Assembly: GCF_000376565.1 (NCBI RefSeq)
Contig: NZ_BARG01000031.1
Location: 186,001 to 250,000 of the forward strand
Length of the DNA: 64,000 nt
Direction of reading: 5' to 3'
From: Streptomyces hokutonensis
GTDB taxonomy: Bacteria; Actinomycetota; Actinomycetes; Streptomycetales; Streptomycetaceae
The first letter of the stretch is position 1. Each line of letters begins with the position of its first letter. Position numbers and translations under genes: made by a program. The notes below the pieces were generated by a model that worked only from the letters and a program-made list of their open reading frames with translations, did no database searches and was not told the DNA's origin. This document shows, piece after piece, positions 51,575 to 58,644 of the stretch.

Positions 51575-52657
51575 TCAGAGTTGGGCGACGATGTCGAAGT
51601 CGAAGGCGTCCGCCCGCGCCAGATACAGCCGTTGGCGGAGGTGATTGCCGTGCAGGCGCAGTACGCCTCTCGGTCCCTCGTAGGAAACCGTGCCGCCGAG
51701 CGCGCACATGGCGCCCACATCGAGCGACCGCGCCCGCTCCGCCAGTGCCGCCAGCAGCCGTACGCCCTCGAAGCACGACTCGCCGAGGCTGCCCACGACG
51801 GGTGCCTCCACGCCGAAGCGGGCCGCGTAACGCCCGCTGAAATCAAGGCTTTCGGCAGTGGCGAGGGTCTCGAAGTAGCCGGCCGCCGCCCACAGTCCCT
51901 CGGTGGCCTCCGCGCCGGTGGCCAGCAGGATGTTCTCGTCCATGTGGGTGCTCAGCCGCAGACAGCGCTGGTGCAACCCGTGGGCGGCGAACGCCCTGTT
52001 GAAGCGCGCCGCGTCGTCGCCGACCAGCAGCATCAGGACGGCGTCCGCCTCGCACCGCTCGACGCGGCGCAGGACCGGGCCGAACTCGTACGTGCCCAGC
52101 GGGACGAAGACCTCGTCGCGCACCCGGCCGCCGCACTCCCGGGCGTAGCGGCGGGCGGCCCGTGCGGTGACGCGCGGCCACACGTAGTCGTTGCCCACCG
52201 TGCACCAGCGCCGCGCACCCGTCTCCTCCGCCAACAGGCGCATGGCGGGCAGGAGTTGGGCCGCGTCGGTCTCGCCGGTCAGGAACACGCCGGGCGTGCG
52301 CTCGCCGCCCTCGTACTGCGCGGTGTAGACGTACGGCACCCGGCCCGCGATACGCGGCACCAGCGCCTTGCGGACCACCGAGGTGTGCCAGCCGATCACC
52401 GCGTCGACCGCGCGCATCGACACCAACACCTCGACCTCGGCGGCCACTTGCTCCGCCGGGGCGCCGCCGTCCACCACGATCAGCCGGACCTCGCGGCCCA
52501 ACACCCCGCCGGCGGCGTTGAGTTCCTCCACGGCGAGCTGCGCGGCCAGTTCGCAGGACGGGCCGAAGACGCCCGCAGGACCTCGCAGCGGGACGACCAG
52601 CGCCACGACCAGAGTCCTGACCGGGCCGCTGATCCGCCCGGGCGGCAGGGAACGCAC
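51575..52657 (-). CDS. AmiC/UrtA-like ligand-binding protein without signal peptide
   Basis: This 360-residue protein has the type I periplasmic-binding fold of branched-chain amino acid and amide sensors (VVALVVPLRGPAGVFGPSCELAAQLAVEELNAAGGVLGREVRLIVVDG). It starts directly at the first strand with no signal peptide or lipobox, as in the cytoplasmic amide sensor AmiC rather than transporter-linked UrtA. GTG at 52657 has GGAGG seven bases upstream. No AmiR-like partner is adjacent; the permease 213 bases downstream is the likeliest functional partner. It is divergent from a MarR gene. Confidence 0.82.
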   Translation of the reverse strand: MRSLPPGRISGPVRTLVVALVVPLRGPAGVFGPSCELAAQLAVEELNAAGGVLGREVRLIVVDGGAPAEQVAAEVEVLVSMRAVDAVIGWHTSVVRKALVPRIAGRVPYVYTAQYEGGERTPGVFLTGETDAAQLLPAMRLLAEETGARRWCTVGNDYVWPRVTARAARRYARECGGRVRDEVFVPLGTYEFGPVLRRVERCEADAVLMLLVGDDAARFNRAFAAHGLHQRCLRLSTHMDENILLATGAEATEGLWAAAGYFETLATAESLDFSGRYAARFGVEAPVVGSLGESCFEGVRLLAALAERARSLDVGAMCALGGTVSYEGPRGVLRLHGNHLRQRLYLARADAFDFDIVAQL

Positions 52658-52768
52658 CAGACCACCTCCGTGAGGGCATGAGGGCACGGAAACCGGGCCC
52701 GGCCCCGGCGCCCTCGCAGAGGCTCGTAATCTGAACCGCACAGTAGACCTACCGGAAGGACAGCGGCA

Positions 52769-53245
52769 ATGTCGTCCGTACCGTCGCCGGGCCTCGCCCA
52801 CCTGCTGAGTCACGCCGAGCGGCGACTGGGCCTGCGCATGGCCGCCGTACTGGCCGAGGAGGACTGCTCGGTCGAGCAGTGGCGCGTCCTGTCGGTCATC
52901 GCGGACGGCAAGGGACATCCGATGACCGAGATCGCCGACCAGGTCCTGATGCCCGCGCCGAGCCTGACCAAGCTGGTGGACCGGATGGTCGCCGACAACC
53001 TCGTCTACCGCCGCCCCGACCGGGCCGACCGCCGCCGCGTCCTGCTCCACCTCACCGCGCGGGGCCGCACCCTCCACCAGCGTGCCGCGCACCGCCTCCT
53101 CGCCGACCAGACCCGCCTGCTCGACGCGATCGACGACCACGGCGACCTCGTACGACTGCTGGCGAGACTCACCGCGGCCCTGGACCAGGAGCCCGCGGAA
53201 GAGACCAGGGACGAACCCGCGGAGAAAATCCTGCCGGTTTCCTGA
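52769..53245 (+). CDS. MarR-family transcriptional regulator
   Basis: This 158-residue protein has the MarR winged helix (VEQWRVLSVIADGKGHPMTEIADQVLMPAPSLTKLVDRMVADNLVYRRPDRADRRRVLLHLTARG). GGAAGGA lies upstream of the ATG. It is divergent from the AmiC-like gene, with 111 bases between starts, and may regulate it and the permease. A short palindromic GTAG-AC-CTAC lies near its promoter. The ligand is unknown. Confidence 0.88.
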   Translation: MSSVPSPGLAHLLSHAERRLGLRMAAVLAEEDCSVEQWRVLSVIADGKGHPMTEIADQVLMPAPSLTKLVDRMVADNLVYRRPDRADRRRVLLHLTARGRTLHQRAAHRLLADQTRLLDAIDDHGDLVRLLARLTAALDQEPAEETRDEPAEKILPVS

Positions 53246-53252
53246 GGCGCGC

Positions 53253-53280
53253 TGTCGATCCGGGAACATGGCGTTCGTGT
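53253..53280 (+). promoter_or_regulatory. ECF42-type promoter of the DGPF/sigma pair
   Basis: TGTCGA (53253-53258) is followed after 17 bases by CGTGT (53276-53280). I recall TGTCGA at -35 and CG(A/T)C at -10 for ECF42 factors of S. venezuelae, which autoregulate. The -35 is exact and the -10 is close. Transcription would begin near 53286, about 42 bases before the first start codon. Confidence 0.6.
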
Positions 53281-53327
53281 AGGAGGTGAAAGCACCCCCG
53301 ACAGCCCCCTGCGCCATGGAGGACACC

Positions 53328-53684
53328 ATGCAGCACTACCTGCTCAGTGTGATCACGCCGACCGACGGACAGATGCCCTCGCCCGAGGAGATGGCGGAGA
53401 TCGGTCGCAAGCTGGAGATCTTCCACGACGAACTCCAGGCCGCCGGTGCCTGGGTCTTCGCCGGCGGACTGCACGGCCCGGAGACGGCCACCGTGCTGCG
53501 CCCCAAGGACGGCGAGGTGCTCATCACCGACGGCCCGTACGCCGAGGGCAAGGAATATCTGGGCGGCCTCTGCCTGATCAAGGTGGCCGACCTGGACGCT
53601 GCCCTGGAGTGGGGCAAGCGGGCGACCTGGGCCACCACCCTGCCCGTGGAGGTGCGCCCCTTCATGAACACGTCCGAGGACTGA
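53328..53684 (+). CDS. YCII-related (DGPF-domain) protein
   Basis: This 118-residue protein has the DGPF signature as DGPYAEGKEYLGG, within a small dimeric alpha-beta YCII fold. Its function is unknown, but DGPF genes are the hallmark targets and neighbours of ECF42 sigma factors. ATG at 53328 has GGAGG five bases upstream. Its stop overlaps the sigma gene's start as TGATG, so translation is probably coupled. Confidence 0.9.
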   Translation: MQHYLLSVITPTDGQMPSPEEMAEIGRKLEIFHDELQAAGAWVFAGGLHGPETATVLRPKDGEVLITDGPYAEGKEYLGGLCLIKVADLDAALEWGKRATWATTLPVEVRPFMNTSED

Positions 53685-54880
53685 TGGCGTTCGACGCCGA
53701 CATCGAGGCCGTCTTCCGTGCCGAGTACGGGCGCGCGGTCTCCGTCCTGGTCCGCTTCCTCGGCGACATCGACCTCGCCGAGGAAGCGGTCCAGGACGCC
53801 TTCACCACGGCCGTACAGAAATGGCCGGAGACCGGTGTGCCGCCGAGTCCGGCCGGGTGGATCATCACGACCGCCCGCAACCGCGCGATCGACCGGCTGC
53901 GCCGTGAGTCCTCCAGGGAGGCCCGGCACAGCGAGGCCGCCCTGCTGCAGGCCTCCGACGCGCCCGCCGAGGAGGGACCCGTGCGCGACGACCGGCTCCG
54001 CCTGATCTTCACCTGCTGCCACCCCGCGCTCGCCACCCAGGCACAGGTCGCGCTCACCCTGCGGCTGCTCGGCGGGCTCACCACCGCCCGGATCGCCCGC
54101 GCCTTCCTGGTGCCGGAACCGACGATGGCCCAGCGCCTGGTCCGCGCCAAGGCCAAGATCCGCGACGCGAAGATCCCGTACCGGGTGCCCCGCGACGCCG
54201 ACCTCCCCGACCGGCTCAAGGGCGTGCTGGCGGTCGTCTACCTGATCTTCAACGAGGGCTACACCGACTCGCCCGAACTGTGCGCCGAGGCCCTGCGCCT
54301 CGGCTGCCTGCTCTCCGAGCTGATGCAGGACGAGCCCGAGGTCACCGGCCTGCTCGCGCTGATGCTGCTCGTCGAATCGCGCCGGGCCGCCCGGGAGGGT
54401 GCCGACGGCGAGCTGGTGCCGCTGCCCGAGCAGGACCGCGACCGGTGGGACCGGGAACTGATCGCCGACGGCCAGTCACTCGTCCGGCGGTGCCTGCGGC
54501 TGAACAACCCCGGGCCCTACCAGATCCAGGCCGCGATCAACGCCGTGCACAGCGACGCGCCGGCGGCGGACGCGACGGACTGGGGGCAGATCCTCCAGCT
54601 CTACGACCAGCTCATGACCGTCGCGCCGAGCCCGGTCGTCGCCCTCAACCGGGCCGTCGCCGTCGCCGAGGTGGACGGCCCGCGCAAGGCCCTCGACCTC
54701 GTGGACGCGCTGGACCTCGACGACTACCACGTGCTGCACGCGGTACGCGCCGATCTGCTGCGCCGCCTTGGCCGGCACACGGAGGCGGTCGCGGCGTACC
54801 AGGCGGCCGTCGCCCGCACGGAGAGCGCGGCGGAACGCGGTTACCTGGAACGCCGTTGCCGGGAGCTCGTGCGGATGTGA
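53684..54880 (+). CDS. ECF42-group sigma factor with C-terminal TPR-like extension
   Basis: This 398-residue protein combines ECF regions 2 and 4 (VLVRFLGDIDLAEEAVQDAFTTAVQKWP; GLTTARIARAFLVPEPTMAQRLVRAKAKI) with a long C-terminal extension (VVYLIFNEGYTDS, then ALNRAVAVAEVDGPRKALDLVDAL) that is typical of ECF42 factors and needed for their activity. There is no anti-sigma factor. It overlaps the upstream DGPF gene by one base and probably drives its own promoter at 53253-53280. Confidence 0.92.
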   Translation: MAFDADIEAVFRAEYGRAVSVLVRFLGDIDLAEEAVQDAFTTAVQKWPETGVPPSPAGWIITTARNRAIDRLRRESSREARHSEAALLQASDAPAEEGPVRDDRLRLIFTCCHPALATQAQVALTLRLLGGLTTARIARAFLVPEPTMAQRLVRAKAKIRDAKIPYRVPRDADLPDRLKGVLAVVYLIFNEGYTDSPELCAEALRLGCLLSELMQDEPEVTGLLALMLLVESRRAAREGADGELVPLPEQDRDRWDRELIADGQSLVRRCLRLNNPGPYQIQAAINAVHSDAPAADATDWGQILQLYDQLMTVAPSPVVALNRAVAVAEVDGPRKALDLVDALDLDDYHVLHAVRADLLRRLGRHTEAVAAYQAAVARTESAAERGYLERRCRELVRM

Positions 54881-54926
54881 CAGCCGTCATGTGGGAGGTG
54901 ACCATGTTCCCACCGGAATTTTTCCC

Positions 54927-54953
54927 GGTGTATGAATGGTTGCTATATACACC
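54927..54953. promoter_or_regulatory. Inverted repeat over the aldehyde dehydrogenase promoter
   Basis: GGTGTAT (54927-54933) and ATACACC (54947-54953) are exact reverse complements across 13 bases, covering a -10-like TATATA (54944-54949). The site lies 40 bases before the GTG start and looks like an operator for a TetR- or MarR-type dimer. Further stems (GTGGGA/TCCCAC at 54891-54913) precede it. Confidence 0.45.
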
Positions 54954-54992
54954 TGTCCGTAGAGAGCTCCCACGCACCAGCAGCGAGGCACC

Positions 54993-56315
54993 GTGAACCA
55001 GTCCAGCCCCGAGCAGCCCGCCGACGTCGTGGCCCGGCTGCGCGCCACCTTCCGCACCGGCCGCACCAAGCCCGTCGAGTGGCGCACCGCGCAGCTCCAC
55101 CGCCTCCGCGACCTGCTCACGGAGCACGGCGACGACCTCGCCGCGGCCCTCCGCGCCGACCTCGGCAAGAGCGCCGCCGAGGCCCAGCGCACCGAGATCG
55201 GCTTCGCGATCCGCGAGATCGACCACACCCTCGACCACCTCGAGGAGTGGCTGCGCCCCGAGTCGGCCCCCGTACCGGCCCACCTCGGCACGGACGCGAC
55301 CGCCTGGACGCAGTACGACCCGCTCGGCGTCGTCCTCGTGATCGCTCCCTGGAACTACCCGGTGCAGCTCCTGCTGACCCCGGTCGTCGGCGCGCTGGCC
55401 TCGGGCAACGCGGTGGTCGTCAAGCCCAGCGAGATGGCCCCGGCCACCTCCGCCGCCATCGCCCGGCTGCTGCCCGCCTACCTCGACACCGACGCGGTCG
55501 CCGTCGTCGAGGGTGGCATCCCCGAGACCACGGCCCTGCTCGCCGAGCACTTCGACCACATCTTCTACACCGGCAACGGCGCCGTCGGCCGCATCGTCCT
55601 GCGCGCCGCCGCCGAGCACTTGACCCCGGTCGCCCTCGAACTCGGCGGCAAATCACCGGCGTTCGTCGACCGCGACGCCGATCTCGCCGTCGTGGCCGAC
55701 CGGTTGGCGCGCGGAAAGTTCCTCAACGCCGGCCAGACCTGCGTCGCCCCCGACTACGTCCTCACCGACCCGGAGACCGCCGCCGCGCTTGAACCTCTGC
55801 TGGTGTCCGCCGTCGAGAAGGTCTACGGCGCCGACCCGCAGACCTCCGGCGAGTACGGCCGGATCGTCAACGAACGCCACTTCGACCGGCTCGCCGGACT
55901 GCTCGACTCCGGCCGGGTCGTCGTCGGCGGACGCAGCGACCGCGACGACAAGTACATCGCGCCGACGGTTCTCGCCGATGTCGATCCCAAGGCGCCCGTC
56001 ATGGCGGAGGAGATCTTCGGCCCGATCCTGCCGATCGTCACCGTCCCCGGGATCGACGCGGCCATCGACTTCATCAACGACCGCGACAAGCCCCTCGCGC
56101 TGTACGTCTTCACCGACTCCGACGACACCCGTGCCCGGATCGCTGCCGAGACGTCCTCCGGTGCCGTCGGCTACGGCCTTCCGCTCGCCCATCTCACCGT
56201 CTCCGACCTGCCGTTCGGTGGTGTGGGGGAGAGCGGCATGGGCAACTATCACGGCCGCTACTCCATCGAGACGTTCAGCCACCGCAAGGCGCTGCTGGAG
56301 AAGCCGCTGGCCTGA
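54993..56315 (+). CDS. Aldehyde dehydrogenase family protein
   Basis: This 440-residue cytoplasmic enzyme oxidises aldehydes with NAD(P). Seen are IAPWNYPVQLLLTP near residue 117, the catalytic Glu216 in ALELGGKSP, the nucleophile Cys250 in NAGQTCVAPDY, and EEIFGPILPIV. The shorter length and PDYVL motif fit the ALDH3-like group that handles fatty or aromatic aldehydes. GTG at 54993 has a weak GAGG upstream. Confidence 0.9.
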   Translation: MNQSSPEQPADVVARLRATFRTGRTKPVEWRTAQLHRLRDLLTEHGDDLAAALRADLGKSAAEAQRTEIGFAIREIDHTLDHLEEWLRPESAPVPAHLGTDATAWTQYDPLGVVLVIAPWNYPVQLLLTPVVGALASGNAVVVKPSEMAPATSAAIARLLPAYLDTDAVAVVEGGIPETTALLAEHFDHIFYTGNGAVGRIVLRAAAEHLTPVALELGGKSPAFVDRDADLAVVADRLARGKFLNAGQTCVAPDYVLTDPETAAALEPLLVSAVEKVYGADPQTSGEYGRIVNERHFDRLAGLLDSGRVVVGGRSDRDDKYIAPTVLADVDPKAPVMAEEIFGPILPIVTVPGIDAAIDFINDRDKPLALYVFTDSDDTRARIAAETSSGAVGYGLPLAHLTVSDLPFGGVGESGMGNYHGRYSIETFSHRKALLEKPLA

Positions 56316-56330
56316 CCCGCCACCCTCATG

Positions 56331-56364
56331 TATCACCAGTCGCTTATATAAGCGACTGGTGATA
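56331..56364. promoter_or_regulatory. Perfect 34-bp palindrome, ArsR-type operator
   Basis: TATCACCAGTCGCTTAT (56331-56347) is the exact reverse complement of the next 17 bases (56348-56364). A -10-like GATACT (56361-56366) overlaps its right end, and the regulator ATG lies 12 bases beyond. It should be the autoregulatory operator of the ArsR/SRPBCC pair. Confidence 0.8.
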
Positions 56365-56375
56365 CTTTGGTGCTC

Positions 56376-56741
56376 ATGCACGCTTTCGATGTGCTCGGAG
56401 ACCCCGTGCGCCGCCGCATCCTGGAGCTGCTCGCCGAGGGTGAGCAGCCCGCCGGGACGGTCAGCGATGTCGTCCGGCGGGAGTTCGGGATATCGCAGCC
56501 AGCGGTCTCCCAGCATCTGAAGGTGCTGCGGGAGAACGGATTCGCGACGGTACGGCCGGACGGCACCCGCCGCCTGTACGCGGTGAACTCCGAGCCGCTG
56601 CGGGACATCGACGCCTGGCTCGACCGGTTCCGCCGCTACTGGACCCCGCATCTGGACGCCCTGGCAACCGAGTTGGCCCGGGGTAAGCGTGAGCGCCGGC
56701 TCCGCGAGGCCGGTGACGACACCCCGAGGAGCACCCCGTGA
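56376..56741 (+). CDS. ArsR-family transcriptional regulator
   Basis: This 121-residue winged-helix protein (FDVLGDPVRRRILELLAEGEQPAGTVSDVVRREFGISQPAVSQHLKVLRENGFATVRPDGTRRLYAVN) has no metal-binding cysteine motif, like the SRPBCC-linked ArsR group. Its stop overlaps the next gene's GTG as GTGA, giving translational coupling. The predicted leader is only a few bases long, with no ribosome-binding site. The 34-bp palindrome upstream is its likely operator. Confidence 0.9.
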   Translation: MHAFDVLGDPVRRRILELLAEGEQPAGTVSDVVRREFGISQPAVSQHLKVLRENGFATVRPDGTRRLYAVNSEPLRDIDAWLDRFRRYWTPHLDALATELARGKRERRLREAGDDTPRSTP

Positions 56742-57370
56742 TCGACGTGACCCACCAGATCAACTCCGTGACCCGCCGGGTCGGCCGCCGTGACTTCCAG
56801 GCGGGCGAGGCCCGCGTGATCACCATCGCCCAGTCCTACGACTCACCGCCCGAGGACGTGTGGGACGCCTGCACCAACCCCGAGCGCATCCCGCGCTGGT
56901 TCCTGCCGGTCACCGGCGAGTTGCAGGTGGGCGGCAAGTACCAGTTGCAGGGCAACGCGGGTGGCACGATCGAGCGCTGCGATCCGCCCAACAGCTTCTT
57001 CGCGACCTGGGAGTTCGGTGGTGAAGTCAGCTGGATCGAGCTGCGGTTGACGCCCGAGGGCGACGGGACCCGCTTCGAGTTGGAGCACATCGCCCACGTC
57101 GACGACACCAAGTGGGCCGAGTTCGGGCCCGGCGCGGTGGGCGTCGGCTGGGACTCGATCCTCCTGGGGCTGGACGGCAATCTTTCGGGCGCCAGTCCCG
57201 TGAAGCCCGAGGACGCCATGGCCTGGCTGGCGTCCGAGGAGGGCCGCCGCTTCGTCACGCTGAGCAGCGAGGCCTGGTACGCGGCCAACGTCGAGAGCGG
57301 TGAGGACGAGGCGGTGGCCCGCGCGTCCGCCGACCGGACCACGGCCGCCTATACGGGAAGCGGGAGTTGA
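56738..57370 (+). CDS. SRPBCC (AHSA1-like) domain protein
   Basis: This 210-residue protein has the START/AHSA1-like fold (VITIAQSYDSPPEDVWDACTNPERIPRWFLPVTGELQVGGKYQLQGNAGGTIERCDPP). Such proteins bind hydrophobic ligands in a deep cavity and are usually encoded with an ArsR repressor, as here with a 4-base overlap. It may modulate the repressor or process the inducer. The ligand is unknown. Confidence 0.88.
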   Translation: MIDVTHQINSVTRRVGRRDFQAGEARVITIAQSYDSPPEDVWDACTNPERIPRWFLPVTGELQVGGKYQLQGNAGGTIERCDPPNSFFATWEFGGEVSWIELRLTPEGDGTRFELEHIAHVDDTKWAEFGPGAVGVGWDSILLGLDGNLSGASPVKPEDAMAWLASEEGRRFVTLSSEAWYAANVESGEDEAVARASADRTTAAYTGSGS

Positions 57371-57390
57371 GAGCCGTAGCGGCCGAACCG

Positions 57391-57446
57391 CTGACCCGGG
57401 ACCGATCACCGTTGTAGCGTGCGCGCTGGATGCCACGGGTGATCGG
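57391..57446 (+). promoter_or_regulatory. Promoter and flanking inverted repeat of the DFR-like gene
   Basis: CTGACC (57391-57396) and TAGCGT (57415-57420) are 18 bases apart. CCGATCACC (57402-57410) and GGTGATCGG (57438-57446) are exact reverse complements on either side of the likely transcription start. They could be two halves of an operator or a leader stem. Confidence 0.35.
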
Positions 57447-57454
57447 AGCCAGGG

Positions 57455-58510
57455 ATGAGTGTCGGCGGCGGGACGGTGTTGGTGACCGGCGGCAGCGGAT
57501 TCGTCGGCAGCCATCTGGTCCGGCAACTGCTGGAGCGCGGCTACCGGGTGCACACCACTGTGCGGTCCCTCGGCAACGAGGCGAAGGTCGCGCCGCTGCG
57601 GGCGATGCAGGACCAATTCCCGGGCGCGCTCGAGCTGTTCGAGGCCGATCTGCTCGCCGAGGGCTCCTTCGACGCGGCGATGGACGGCTGCCGGGTCGTG
57701 TTCCATGTCGCCTCGCCGTTCCTGATGCCGGAGAAGATCAAGGACGGTCGGAGGGACGTCGTCGAACCCGCGCTCACCGGCACCCGGAACGTCCTCGCGG
57801 GCATCGAACGCACGCCCACCGTCGAGAAGTTGGTGTTCACCTCGACGGTCGGCGCGATCTTCGGGGACTACGCCGACGTACGGGAGATGAAGGACGAGAT
57901 CCTCTCCGAGGACTACGTCAACACCACCAGCACGGTCGAGAACAACCCGTACCACTACGCCAAGACCGTCGCCGAACGCGCCGCCTGGGACGCGGCGCAC
58001 GCGCAGGACCGCTGGCGCATGGTCTCCGTCAACCCCGGCCTGATCCTGGGGCCTTCACTCACCCCGGCCTCGGACTCCGGCAGCCTCTTTCTCCTCGACG
58101 AACTGTTCAAGGGCTACTTCTTCTACGGGGCACCCGACTTCAGCTTCACCGTCGCCGACGTGCGGGACGTGGCGAGCGCGCACATCGCGGCGGCCGAACG
58201 CCCCGACGCGCACGGCCGTTACATCGTCGCCGCGAGCCGGATGGCGTCCTTCCTCGACATGTCACGCGCCCTGCGACAGCACTTCCCGCGCAACTACCGG
58301 CTGCCCGCACACGGCCTCCCGCACTGGCCGGTGCGCATCCTGGGCCCCGCGTTCGGGCTCACCCAGGACTACATCCGCAAGCACCTCGGGATCAGGTTCA
58401 CGGTCGACAACCGGCGCGGAGTGGAGGAACTGGACATCCACTACCGGCCGTTGGAGGAGACTCTGGTCGATCACTACCTGGCCTGGCGGGAGTTGAGGAA
58501 AACGCGCTGA
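57455..58510 (+). CDS. NAD-dependent epimerase / dihydroflavonol-4-reductase-like SDR
   Basis: This 351-residue extended SDR has VLVTGGSGFVGSHLVRQLLERG at the N-terminus, FHVASPF, and the active-site YHYAKTVAER. Its layout follows dihydroflavonol reductase/cinnamoyl-CoA reductase relatives, which reduce ketones or aldehydes with NADPH. GGAG lies six bases before the ATG. The natural substrate is unknown. Confidence 0.87.
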   Translation: MSVGGGTVLVTGGSGFVGSHLVRQLLERGYRVHTTVRSLGNEAKVAPLRAMQDQFPGALELFEADLLAEGSFDAAMDGCRVVFHVASPFLMPEKIKDGRRDVVEPALTGTRNVLAGIERTPTVEKLVFTSTVGAIFGDYADVREMKDEILSEDYVNTTSTVENNPYHYAKTVAERAAWDAAHAQDRWRMVSVNPGLILGPSLTPASDSGSLFLLDELFKGYFFYGAPDFSFTVADVRDVASAHIAAAERPDAHGRYIVAASRMASFLDMSRALRQHFPRNYRLPAHGLPHWPVRILGPAFGLTQDYIRKHLGIRFTVDNRRGVEELDIHYRPLEETLVDHYLAWRELRKTR

Positions 58511-58560
58511 CCGTTTCCGGTCCTTCGCCGTTCATTCCGCGGACCGTTCCTCCCTCTTGA

Positions 58561-58574
58561 CTGGTTCAGACCAG
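58561..58574. promoter_or_regulatory. DasR-like (dre) site upstream of the PI-PLC gene
   Basis: CTGGTTCAGACCAG is an inverted repeat with 5-bp arms and matches the dre core TGGTCTAGACCA at 10 of 12 positions. It starts immediately after a -35-like TTGACT (58557-58562). DasR represses chitin and aminosugar genes in Streptomyces; its use here would be new to me. Confidence 0.4.
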
Positions 58575-58644
58575 AGGCGCTTGGGTGTGGCCCGATCACC
58601 TTTCCGGTGTCATGAGCCTGACCACACTCAACCGAAGGGCACCC

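Noticed and set aside
53280..53289. Perfect ribosome-binding site AGGAGGTGAA with no start codon at the right distance
   Set aside because: The ECF42-like promoter would start transcription at about 53286, so this sequence is not inside the message as a working site. The real site is GGAGG at 53318-53322.
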